Below, in pieces: positions 16,778 to 24,384 of a DNA stretch of 32,279 nucleotides. Source of the DNA: an uncultured Spirochaetota bacterium (GTDB taxonomy: Bacteria > Spirochaetota > UBA4802 > UBA5550); NCBI GenBank assembly GCA_937872225.1, contig CALMRZ010000018.1, forward strand, positions 1 through 32,279, read 5' to 3'. The notes below the pieces were generated by a model. That model saw only the letters and a program-made list of their open reading frames with translations, did no database searches and was not told the DNA's origin. How positions within the stretch are numbered: position 1 is the first letter of the stretch; the number at the start of each line of letters is the position of its first letter. The position numbers and the translations under genes are program-made.

Positions 16778-17053
16778 TTACATCATCCTGCCAAGATAGA
16801 CGTGCCACTCCCGGGACCCGGTGATCTCCCGCCCCGCCCGTTCCACGAAATCGCGGTCTCCGGTTTCAATATACCGGGAGCAGAGCCTGCCCGCCGAACA
16901 CTCCCTCAGGGAATCAGGCAGCTCGCCGAATTTCCTGAAATCGTCATGGGCAAGATCATAGAAGGCCGCGGCGAGGACGCGCCACCCGGCCTCGGTGATG
17001 CCGAGCCGGAGCCAGGGAGGCCCCGGGGCGTCTGCTGCTTTGAGCTGAGCCAT
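16778..17053 (-). CDS. Small protein of unknown function
   Basis: 91 residues starting MAQLKAADAPGPPW. The sequence has protein-like character (WLRLGITEAGWRVLAAAFYDLAHDDFRKFGELPD; ERAGREITGSREWHVYLGRMM) and is more plausible than the opposite-strand frame. AAGGAG lies 14 bases before the ATG, rather far, so the start is uncertain; the frame is open for 24 codons upstream. No signal peptide or known motif was seen. It precedes the Cys-rich gene on the same strand by 83 bases and may share a transcript. Family not recognised. Confidence 0.5.
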   Translation of the reverse strand: MAQLKAADAPGPPWLRLGITEAGWRVLAAAFYDLAHDDFRKFGELPDSLRECSAGRLCSRYIETGDRDFVERAGREITGSREWHVYLGRMM

Positions 17054-17261
17054 TATTGTATGACATACTCCTTCAGACGGAAATGCATCTATCCTGACTG
17101 CGCACCGGCCCCAGTATGGGGGCATCCAATCCTGACATCAAGAACAAAAACAAGGTGCTGACCCCATCCGGCCGCTGAAACCCCGGAGAACCGCCAAAGC
17201 TCTGCGGGAACAGCATGACCCAGATCAGGGGTCCTTATTACTGTAAATTAATTATCCTCCC

Positions 17262-17297
17262 GCGACATAAAAATACTTGCATTTAGCGACATAAAAA
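17262..17297 (+). repeat. Direct repeat GCGACATAAAAA, two copies before tkt
   Basis: Identical 12-base copies occupy 17262-17273 and 17286-17297, with starts 24 bases apart (about two helical turns). The second copy fills most of the spacer of the candidate tkt promoter and the first lies just upstream of its -35, as expected for an operator bound by a tandem regulator. Confidence 0.5.
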
Positions 17298-17305
17298 AAT
17301 ATTAA
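17277..17305 (+). promoter_or_regulatory. Candidate tkt promoter
   Basis: TTGCAT (17277-17282) and TATTAA (17300-17305) are 17 bases apart. The hexamers are weak (three and four matches), but the placement relative to the direct repeats and the start codon at 17382 is sensible. Confidence 0.35.
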
Positions 17306-17381
17306 TACATCATTGATTTCCTCTCGAACCGACGACAATCCTGACTATCTGCCGTCTTGATTTTTTATTAAGGACTGACCT

Positions 17382-19373
17382 ATGGCCATAACCAATGACG
17401 ACCTCAAGCTGATTGCGACATCAATACGGACCCTGTCCATGGACGCGGTTCAGAAGGCCAACTCCGGACACCCGGGCATGCCCATGGGGTGCGCCGATAT
17501 CGCCGCCGTGCTCTGGGCGAAGATACTGAAGCACGACCCGGCCGATCCCGCCTGGGCCAACCGCGACCGCTTCGTCCTGTCCGCGGGCCACGGGTCAATG
17601 CTCCTCTATTCCGCGCTGCACATGAGCGGGTACGACCTGACCCTTGACGATATCCGGAACTTCCGCCAGCTCCGCAGCAAAACCCCGGGACATCCCGAGC
17701 ACACGGCGACGCGCGGGGTGGAGACCACCACCGGCCCCCTGGGCCAGGGCTTCGCCAACGGCATCGGCATGGCCGTGGCGCGGGACATCCTCGCCGCCGA
17801 GTTCAACGGCCCTGACGGCGCCGTCATCGACCATTACATCTACGCCCTCGTCAGCGACGGCGACATCATGGAGGGCGTTTCCTCGGAGGCGGCCTCCCTG
17901 GCGGGCCACTGGGGCATCGGGAAGCTGATATACATCTATGATTCGAATGACATCTCCATCGAAGGGCCGACCAGCCTCGCCTTCTCCGAGGACGTGGCGA
18001 AGCGCTTTGCCGCGTACGGCTGGCACGTGCAGAACATCGACGGCCATGATTACGCCCAGATAGAGAAAGCGATCAAAAAAGCTCAGAAGAACCTCGACCG
18101 GCCATCCATCATCATCGCCAAGACCCGGATCGCCAAGGGAAGCCCGAAACTGGAAGGATCCGAGGAATCCCACGGGGCGCCCCTGGGCGTTGACGAGGTT
18201 GCGGCATCCAAAAAGAACATCGGCTGTTCCCCGGACGAATCCTTCTGCGTTCCCCAGCGGGTGTATGACATCTTCGGCGAGCGGAAGAAAAAAATGAAAA
18301 GGGCCCACAACGCGTGGAAGAAGCAGTTCAAGGCGTCGTTATCCGGCGAGAAACTGGCCCGGTGGAATTCCTTTTTCAGCATTCCCGACATCAACGCCCT
18401 CAGGACGAAGCTTCCCGCCTTCGACCCGGCCAAGGCCGTGGCGACGCGGTCCGCGAGCGGGAAGGTCCTCGAGGCGCTCTTCAGGGAAATGCCGAACCTC
18501 ATCGGCGGGTCCGCGGACCTCGGTCCCAGCAACAAGTCCTTCGTGAAGGGCTTCAGCGAATCGGGAAAGGGCGCGATCGGCCGCAATATCCACTTCGGGA
18601 TCAGGGAGCACGCCATGGGGTCGATCCAGAACGGCATGGCCTATTACGGCGGCATCGTCCCCTACACCGCCACGTTCCTCGCTTTTCTCGACTACATGCG
18701 GCCGCCGGTGCGCCTTGCCGCCCTGGGCGGGCTCCGCACCATATACGTCTTCACCCATGATTCCTTCTTCGTGGGCGAGGACGGCCCCACGCACCAGCCG
18801 GTGGAGCACGTGGCGTCGGCGCGGGCCATCCCCAACCTGAACGTGATACGGCCGGCCGACGCCGAAGAAACGAAGGAAGCCTGGCTCGCCGCCATCGCCC
18901 GGGCGAAGGGCCCCACCATGCTTTCCCTCACGCGCCAGGACCTGCCCGTCATAGCGCGGGAACAGGGCCGCGGAGCGGAGAACCTCCACAGGGGCGCCTA
19001 CATCGTGAAGGACGCCGCCGGAAAGCCGGACATCGTGATACTGGCGTCAGGATCGGAAGTGCATGTATCCATGGCCGCCGCGGAAGAGCTCGCGTCAAAA
19101 GGAATCAAGGCCAGGGTCGTCTCCTTCCCCTGCTGGGAGCTCTTCGACGAGCAGCCGTCATCGTATCGCATGGAGGTGCTGTCCCACGGCACCCCCAAGG
19201 CCGTCGTTGAGGCGGGGATCCGCATGGGCTGGGAGAAATACGCCGGCCCCCATGCCCTCTATGTCACCATGGAGACCTTCGGGACGTCTGCGCCGGCCAA
19301 GGTCCTGGCGGAAGAGTTCGGGTTCACGAAGGAGAACATCGTGAAGAAAATAACGGAGTTCCTGAAATCATAA
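17382..19373 (+). CDS. tkt: Transketolase
   Basis: 663 residues, full length. It transfers two-carbon ketol units between sugar phosphates in the non-oxidative pentose phosphate pathway. [13 protein letters not shown] (about 27-39) and the ThDP/magnesium motif [19 protein letters not shown] (about 162-180) lie in the N-terminal domain. [19 protein letters not shown] contains the catalytic glutamate of the second domain, and [20 protein letters not shown] contains conserved substrate histidines. The C-terminal domain ends with [23 protein letters not shown] lies eight bases before the ATG. The gene stands alone; the next gene follows 82 bases later. Confidence 0.95.
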   Translation: MAITNDDLKLIATSIRTLSMDAVQKANSGHPGMPMGCADIAAVLWAKILKHDPADPAWANRDRFVLSAGHGSMLLYSALHMSGYDLTLDDIRNFRQLRSKTPGHPEHTATRGVETTTGPLGQGFANGIGMAVARDILAAEFNGPDGAVIDHYIYALVSDGDIMEGVSSEAASLAGHWGIGKLIYIYDSNDISIEGPTSLAFSEDVAKRFAAYGWHVQNIDGHDYAQIEKAIKKAQKNLDRPSIIIAKTRIAKGSPKLEGSEESHGAPLGVDEVAASKKNIGCSPDESFCVPQRVYDIFGERKKKMKRAHNAWKKQFKASLSGEKLARWNSFFSIPDINALRTKLPAFDPAKAVATRSASGKVLEALFREMPNLIGGSADLGPSNKSFVKGFSESGKGAIGRNIHFGIREHAMGSIQNGMAYYGGIVPYTATFLAFLDYMRPPVRLAALGGLRTIYVFTHDSFFVGEDGPTHQPVEHVASARAIPNLNVIRPADAEETKEAWLAAIARAKGPTMLSLTRQDLPVIAREQGRGAENLHRGAYIVKDAAGKPDIVILASGSEVHVSMAAAEELASKGIKARVVSFPCWELFDEQPSSYRMEVLSHGTPKAVVEAGIRMGWEKYAGPHALYVTMETFGTSAPAKVLAEEFGFTKENIVKKITEFLKS

Positions 19374-19455
19374 TGCGTAACCTTGGCGGGGTCAGGCGTT
19401 CATATCCTTCACTGGATGATAAATTTCGCCATATGAAAACAGGCAAGAGGGAACA

Positions 19456-19662
19456 ATGATGAAACAGATAGTAACGGCGCCGGGAATGAGCTGCATGCAC
19501 TGCAAAATGACCATTGAAAAGGCGGTGAAAGGGCTGCCGGGAATTGCCAGCGTCAACGCGGACCCGGACACGAAAAAAGTCGAAATTAATTTTGACGAAA
19601 AGACTGTCACGCTGGAAGCCATCAGGCGTGCCATAGAAGAAGCCGGCTATGATGTGGAATAA
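19456..19662 (+). CDS. copZ: CopZ-like heavy-metal-binding chaperone
   Basis: 68 residues making one heavy-metal-associated (HMA) domain. GMSCMHCKMTIEKAV holds the Cu(I) ligands C13 and C16, and the fold ends in the usual IEEAGYDVE. Such proteins carry Cu(I) in the cytoplasm to CopA, whose own HMA domains have the same motif. A mercury or other soft-metal carrier is possible. Two adjacent ATGs occur (19456 and 19459), with GAGGGAAC just upstream. The true copA lies 10 kb away. Confidence 0.85.
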   Translation: MMKQIVTAPGMSCMHCKMTIEKAVKGLPGIASVNADPDTKKVEINFDEKTVTLEAIRRAIEEAGYDVE

Positions 19663-19742
19663 TATCCCCTATACCTTCGCCCCGGGTCCGGGAAAACCAG
19701 CTCTCAGCATGTAAACATTTACATACGATAAATTTTAACGCC

Positions 19743-19767
19743 GCCGCGGCCCTTTCCGCGGCTTTTT
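19743..19767 (+). terminator. Rho-independent terminator after copZ
   Basis: GCCGCGG (19743-19749) and CCGCGGC (19756-19762) form a seven-pair GC stem with a CCCTTT loop, followed by TTTTT. It is the clearest intrinsic terminator in the window and separates copZ from its paralogue. Confidence 0.85.
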
Positions 19768-19792
19768 CATATCTCTTTTTTCACTCCGGCAG

Positions 19793-19821
19793 TGGATAAT
19801 TCCCGGTAATATTGGTATACT
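19793..19821 (+). promoter_or_regulatory. Promoter of the cysteine-less HMA gene
   Basis: TGGATA (19793-19798) and TATACT (19816-19821) are 17 bases apart. Transcription would start near 19828, just before AAGGAG and the ATG at 19843. With the terminator upstream, this makes the paralogue a separate transcription unit. Confidence 0.5.
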
Positions 19822-19842
19822 AATAAACACAAGGAGTTATCC

Positions 19843-20073
19843 ATGCTTGTAACAAAAGAACTAACCTCAGCCAACATGAGGGGCGGTTACAGCAAAACGA
19901 CCATCGAGAATGCCGTCAACAACCTTGGCGGCATCGAGAGTGTCGTCGCGGACCCGTACACAAAAAGGGTGACGGTGGAATTCGACGAGTCCACGCTGAC
20001 CGTCGAGGACATCCGGCACACCATCGAGGACGCTGGCTACGAAGCTGAAATCGAAGCCGATTCGATGCAGTAG
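19843..20073 (+). CDS. HMA-domain paralogue lacking both metal-binding cysteines
   Basis: 76 residues. An ungapped alignment to the CopZ-like protein 180 bases upstream gives about 33 identities in 62 positions, covering the whole fold (TIENAV, ADPYTKRV, FDES, DIRHTIEDAGYE). In the metal loop, however, GMSCMHCK has become NMRGGYSK: C13 aligns with glycine 14 and C16 with serine 17. It therefore cannot bind Cu(I) in the normal way. The frame is intact and has an AAGGAG ribosome site, a promoter and well-formed secondary-structure positions, so it looks expressed and selected. It may be a regulatory or structural partner, or bind something else. Confidence 0.8.
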   Translation: MLVTKELTSANMRGGYSKTTIENAVNNLGGIESVVADPYTKRVTVEFDESTLTVEDIRHTIEDAGYEAEIEADSMQ

Positions 20074-20090
20074 CCGCCAGTGACCGGCAA

Positions 20091-21485
20091 TTACGGGCAG
20101 CCAGGAAGGGTGCCTCCGGAAGCACCGAGTGCGTCACGCACGGTCGATGCTGTCCCGTAATCACTTCCGCCCCAATACGCGTCGCTGAATGCCCTGGCGA
20201 TGATTTCCGCACCGGTGCCCCAGGTACCGTTATTCATTTCAATCATAAGCACCCTGCCGTCAGTGCAGTCGTAGAGCAATTTTGCCGCCCAAGCGGTGTC
20301 CCTAATGTCAGCCCCGCAGGTGTAATTACGAATATATGAAATAAAATCATTCAGCGCGTTCAGGTCATAGCCGGTGAGGATCATCGTCTGGTCCGCGTTT
20401 GCGATGCGTGTAAAAAGATACACGCTGGCCAGGGTATTGGATATGCCGAGGGTGATATTGTCCGCCGGCGGCGCCGTAGTATCCAGCCGGTATTCCCGCA
20501 GCTCGCCGTGGCCCCAACCGAAGGGCAGCGTGTTCAGGTCACGGGGAGTATCCTGGTAAAAGTAGAGAGGAGTGATTGAAGAATCTGCCGCAAGAGCAAC
20601 AGTCTGTTCAAAGGGCACCAGGGTGTCCCACTCGTCGTGCACCACCATGAAGGGTGTTTCCAGCTTTGCCAGCAGCGCTGTCCCATCCCAGTCTGCCCAA
20701 TCGGTCACAGCCTTGATGCGCTCAAGATAGGGCGCAAAAAATGACTGATACTGTCCCCTTTTGACATCGTCGGTGATATCCGGGATATGATTCGGGAGAA
20801 CCCCGGCGGTATTCTCGACATAACCGACCTCATCGGCAAAATCGCTCAGGGGGAAGAAGGCGATCCCGGCACGGGGCACCGCTCCGGCGGGCGCGTTGGC
20901 CGCGCCGTAGAGGGCCTCGAAGCCGCCCCAGGATCCTCCCCAGATGCCGATCCGCGCCGTGTCAGCCACTCCGGATTCCTTCAGGAACCGGAGGCCGGCC
21001 ACCGTGTCGTCCACGTCGTTCCGGATGCTGCCCCCTGCATAATACCGTTCAAACACATAGAGGACGCCGTAGCCGTTCAACAGATGCAGGGTGGCGTTCT
21101 TCACATACTGGGCGCTGGAAGTGACCGGCACCCCGGCGGGAACGCTGTCGCCGTTCCACTTGATATAATCATAGGGCTGTGTCAGCACCACCGCGGGTTT
21201 CACCCCGCCCTCGAGGGGTGGTATCCACATGGCGTAGGAGGAGTCTTTCCCGTCATAATCCAGCTTGAGAAGATAGTAGCAATGCCAGCCCCGCTCGATC
21301 CAGGCGGAGCCGCTGTCAATCACGGTTACACCTGGTGTCCCAGCGAGCTCCGGACATTGCGCGGGAAGAAATGGCGCCAGGGCCGTCAGGCTGGCATCGC
21401 TCTTTGCGCCGCACCCGGCCAGGGCGGCCGCCATTGCCACCGGGACCGAGAGAATAACTGCATGAAAATTTGTCGATAGCTTCAT
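20091..21485 (-). CDS. Alpha/beta-hydrolase lipoprotein
   Basis: 464 residues. A lipoprotein signal ends in ALAGC (C25). The core is an alpha/beta hydrolase related to prolyl-oligopeptidase or acetyl-xylan-esterase-like enzymes. The nucleophile elbow is GIWGGSWGG with S185, the acid is probably D287 (HDEWDTLVP), and the base is H326 (FGWGHGE). DDTVAGLRFLKESGVADTARIG precedes the elbow as usual. The last 120 residues may form an extra domain. It is probably a surface or periplasmic esterase/peptidase; the substrate is unknown. AGGG lies close to the ATG. It converges with the cysteine-less HMA gene (stops 17 bases apart). Confidence 0.85.
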   Translation of the reverse strand: MKLSTNFHAVILSVPVAMAAALAGCGAKSDASLTALAPFLPAQCPELAGTPGVTVIDSGSAWIERGWHCYYLLKLDYDGKDSSYAMWIPPLEGGVKPAVVLTQPYDYIKWNGDSVPAGVPVTSSAQYVKNATLHLLNGYGVLYVFERYYAGGSIRNDVDDTVAGLRFLKESGVADTARIGIWGGSWGGFEALYGAANAPAGAVPRAGIAFFPLSDFADEVGYVENTAGVLPNHIPDITDDVKRGQYQSFFAPYLERIKAVTDWADWDGTALLAKLETPFMVVHDEWDTLVPFEQTVALAADSSITPLYFYQDTPRDLNTLPFGWGHGELREYRLDTTAPPADNITLGISNTLASVYLFTRIANADQTMILTGYDLNALNDFISYIRNYTCGADIRDTAWAAKLLYDCTDGRVLMIEMNNGTWGTGAEIIARAFSDAYWGGSDYGTASTVRDALGASGGTLPGCP

Positions 21486-21538
21486 ATACCCTGTTCACCC
21501 GCGATATTCATAAACGTGCAACTTTTTCGCGTCCATAT

Positions 21539-21567
21539 ATAATAATAAATTGTTATATCCGGGCCAA
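21539..21567 (-). promoter_or_regulatory. Promoter of the hydrolase lipoprotein gene
   Basis: On the minus strand TTGGCC (complement of 21562-21567) and TATTAT (complement of 21539-21544) are 17 bases apart, within an AT-rich gap downstream of polA. Confidence 0.45.
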
Positions 21568-21614
21568 TATAGATTCCTGAAAAATGGAAGTTTTAGAAGG
21601 GTATGCAGGGGCCC

Positions 21615-24338
21615 TCAATGCGCCTCTTCCCAGTTTTTTCCCACACCCACGTCGACCTTCACCGGCACGGCGAGGTCGAGGGCGTGCTCCATCCGGTCCA
21701 CCACCAGCTTTTTCGCCGCGTCCATCTCGTCCTCCGGCACCTCGAATACGAGCTCGTCGTGGACCTGCATGATCATCCGCGTCTTCATCTTATTCCTTTT
21801 AATGTCGTCGCTGATGCTGATCATGGCGATCTTGATCATGTCCGCCGAGGTGCCCTGGATCGGGGTGTTGATGGCGACGCGCTCCGCGCCCTCGCGGCGG
21901 AAGGAGGTGTCGGAATCGATCTCGTCGATGCCGCGCTTCCTGCCGAGGAGCGTCTTCACGTAGCCGTTCGCCCGGGCGAACTCGATGGTCTCGTCGATGA
22001 ACTTCTTGAACCCGGGATACGTCTCGAAATAGATGCGGATGAACTCCGCCGCCTCCTTCACGCCGATCTCCGCCTGCTGGGACAGGCCGAAGGGAGACAC
22101 GCCGTAGATGGTGGCGAAGTTGATGACCTTGGCCTGGCGCCGCATGTCAGGGGTGACCCCGTCAATGGGCACGCCGAAGACCGACGACGCGGTCATGGCG
22201 TGGATGTCGATGCCGTCGTTGAAGGCGCGGATCATGTTGGCGTCGCCGGAAAGGTGCGCGGCCACGCGGAGCTCGATCTGGGAATAGTCGGCGGACAGGA
22301 GAAGGCACCCCTTCTCCGGCACGAAGCCGCGGCGGATGCCCTTGCCCATCTCGTCCCGCACCGGGATGTTCTGGAGGTTCGGGTCGGACGAGGAGAGCCG
22401 TCCCGTCGCCACCACGGTCTGGTTGTAGGAGGTGTGGATCCTCCCCGTCTTCGGCGAAACAAGCTTCGGCAGTGCGTCGATATAGGTGTTCTTGAGCTTC
22501 GACAGCGACCGGTACGAGATGAGGTTGTCGATGATGGGGTGGCTCCCCTGGAGCGACTCGAGCACCCGGATGTCGGTGCTGAGGCCCGTCTTGGTCTTCC
22601 GCTGGGGCTTGAGCCCCAGCGTGTCGAAGAGGACATGGGAGAGCTCCCGCGTGGAATTGATATTGAAGGTCTGTCCGGCGTCGGCATATATTTTTTCCTC
22701 GACCTGTTTTAAAAGCTCCCGGTTCTTCACCTCCAGCTTCTTGAAATAGGCGATATCGATCTTCACCCCGGCCCGTTCCATGTCCGCCAGCACCGGCACC
22801 AGGGGCATTTCGATCTCGTCGAAGAGCTTTAGCAGGTCTTCATCGTCAATCTTTCTCTTGAAGATGTTGTACAGGCGGTAGGTGATATCGGCGTCCTCTA
22901 TGGCGTATTCCGATATTTTATCGAGGGGCACCTCCTCCACGGGGATGGCGCTCTTGCCGGTTCCCACCAGCTCCTTGAAGGTGATGGTCCTGTAGTTGAG
23001 ATATTTTTCCGCAAGGTCGTCCATATTATGGCGGCGGTCATTGGGCGACAGCAGGTACGACGCCACCATGGTGTCGAAGGCGACGCCGGCCAGCTCTATG
23101 CCGTAATTCGCAAGCACCAGGAGGTCGTATTTGATGTTCTGGCCGATCTTCTTCACCTTCGGGTCCGTCAGGAGCGGCTTCAGCCGGGAGAGGGACAGGT
23201 CAGGGTCCAGGTACTCCTCGCTGAACATGCCCCGGGACAGGAGCGGCAGATACCACCCTTCCCCCTCTTTGATGGAAAACGACATGCCCACCAGCTCGGC
23301 CTCGACCGGCGAAAGGGACGTTGTTTCCGTGTCAAGGGAAACCTCCCCGGCCTTCCGGATAAGACCGATCATCTCCTCAAGCTCCGCCTCGGTCCTGATA
23401 ATGCGGTACTCTTTATGCACCGCTTCCTCTTTTGTATCTTCCTTAGCGCCGTGCGGTTCGGCGGCGGCGTCAGCGCCGAAGAAATCCTTGATGACCGAGG
23501 CCATCTCAAGTCTCGTGAAATAGGGCACCGCCGCGTCGCGGCTGATTCCCTTGAAGCTGAACTCCGATATATCGTGACGGATAGGTAGATCCGTCCGCAC
23601 CGTGACCAGGTCGCGGCTCAGGTAGGCCATCGCCTTCCCCCGGGCAAGGGTATCCTTCTGTTTTCCCTTGATATCGTCGATGTGCTCATACAGGCCGTCC
23701 AGGCTCCCGTATTCGGCGATCAGCTTCTGCGCCGTCTTCTCGCCGATCCCCTTCACTCCCGGCACGTTGTCGGAGGTGTCGCCCACCAGGGCCATGTAGT
23801 CGATCACCTGGTCCGGGCGCACGCCCAGCATCTCCTCGACCTCCTTCGGGCCGTAGACCTCGTACTCGGATATGCCCTTCTTGTTGGCGTATATCCTCAC
23901 GCCGTCGCCCACCAGCTGGTAGGCGTCCTTGTCGCCGGTGACCAGCATCACCTCCACGTCCTTCGAGGCGTATTTCTTCGCCATGGTGCCCAGGACGTCG
24001 TCGGCCTCGAAATCGGCCTCCTCGATCCGGGGAATACCCAGGGTCTCGATCATCTTCTTGATCTCGTCGACCTGGGAGCGGAGGTCGTCCGGCATCTTCT
24101 GGCGGTTCGCCTTGTACTCGGGATACAGGGCAAAGCGGAACGATTTCTTCGGCGGGTCAAAGGCCACGGCCAGGTAGTCCGGCTTCTGGTCCGCTATGAG
24201 CCTGAGGAGCATCCGCGCGAACCCGAAGATGGCCGAGGTGTTCTGGCCGTCGCTGTTCACCAGGGGGTTGCGTATGAAGGCAAAGTAGGCCCGGTAGCAG
24301 AGGGCATGGCCGTCGATAATGAAAAGGCGTTTTTTCAT
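21615..24338 (-). CDS. polA: DNA polymerase I
   Basis: 907 residues with three intact activities. The 5'-nuclease domain (1-290) contains DADFEADD-type acidic clusters (EEADFEADDVLGT), VTGDKDAYQLV and the helix-hairpin-helix VKGIGEKTAQKL. The 3'-5' proofreading domain (about 320-510) retains DTETTSL, GQNIKYDLLVL and YAIEDAD, so exonuclease activity is expected. In the polymerase domain, motif A is SADYSQIELRVAAHLSGD (about 680), motif B is RRQAKVINFATIYGVSPFG (about 730) and motif C is QVHDELVFEVPE (about 858). It lies 46 bases downstream of a large exported-protein gene on the same strand. The ribosome site is weak. Confidence 0.96.
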   Translation of the reverse strand: MKKRLFIIDGHALCYRAYFAFIRNPLVNSDGQNTSAIFGFARMLLRLIADQKPDYLAVAFDPPKKSFRFALYPEYKANRQKMPDDLRSQVDEIKKMIETLGIPRIEEADFEADDVLGTMAKKYASKDVEVMLVTGDKDAYQLVGDGVRIYANKKGISEYEVYGPKEVEEMLGVRPDQVIDYMALVGDTSDNVPGVKGIGEKTAQKLIAEYGSLDGLYEHIDDIKGKQKDTLARGKAMAYLSRDLVTVRTDLPIRHDISEFSFKGISRDAAVPYFTRLEMASVIKDFFGADAAAEPHGAKEDTKEEAVHKEYRIIRTEAELEEMIGLIRKAGEVSLDTETTSLSPVEAELVGMSFSIKEGEGWYLPLLSRGMFSEEYLDPDLSLSRLKPLLTDPKVKKIGQNIKYDLLVLANYGIELAGVAFDTMVASYLLSPNDRRHNMDDLAEKYLNYRTITFKELVGTGKSAIPVEEVPLDKISEYAIEDADITYRLYNIFKRKIDDEDLLKLFDEIEMPLVPVLADMERAGVKIDIAYFKKLEVKNRELLKQVEEKIYADAGQTFNINSTRELSHVLFDTLGLKPQRKTKTGLSTDIRVLESLQGSHPIIDNLISYRSLSKLKNTYIDALPKLVSPKTGRIHTSYNQTVVATGRLSSSDPNLQNIPVRDEMGKGIRRGFVPEKGCLLLSADYSQIELRVAAHLSGDANMIRAFNDGIDIHAMTASSVFGVPIDGVTPDMRRQAKVINFATIYGVSPFGLSQQAEIGVKEAAEFIRIYFETYPGFKKFIDETIEFARANGYVKTLLGRKRGIDEIDSDTSFRREGAERVAINTPIQGTSADMIKIAMISISDDIKRNKMKTRMIMQVHDELVFEVPEDEMDAAKKLVVDRMEHALDLAVPVKVDVGVGKNWEEAH

Positions 24339-24384
24339 GGTGGCTTACATAATCCTTGAATTTGATATGAACATGGGTGATGCG

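Larger units (their letters stand above)
17054..17381. other. Intergenic region upstream of transketolase
   Basis: 328 bases with no convincing gene. The left part is GC-rich and featureless. The right part is AT-rich and contains the tkt promoter candidate and two copies of a 12-base direct repeat. Confidence 0.5.

Noticed and set aside
16709-17161. 150-codon plus-strand frame
   Set aside because: The minus-strand frame over the same DNA looks more protein-like; this one is rich in Pro/Arg/Gly with no ribosome site.
21603-22712. 369-codon plus-strand frame opposite polA
   Set aside because: Shadow of the polymerase domain; no start signal or motif.
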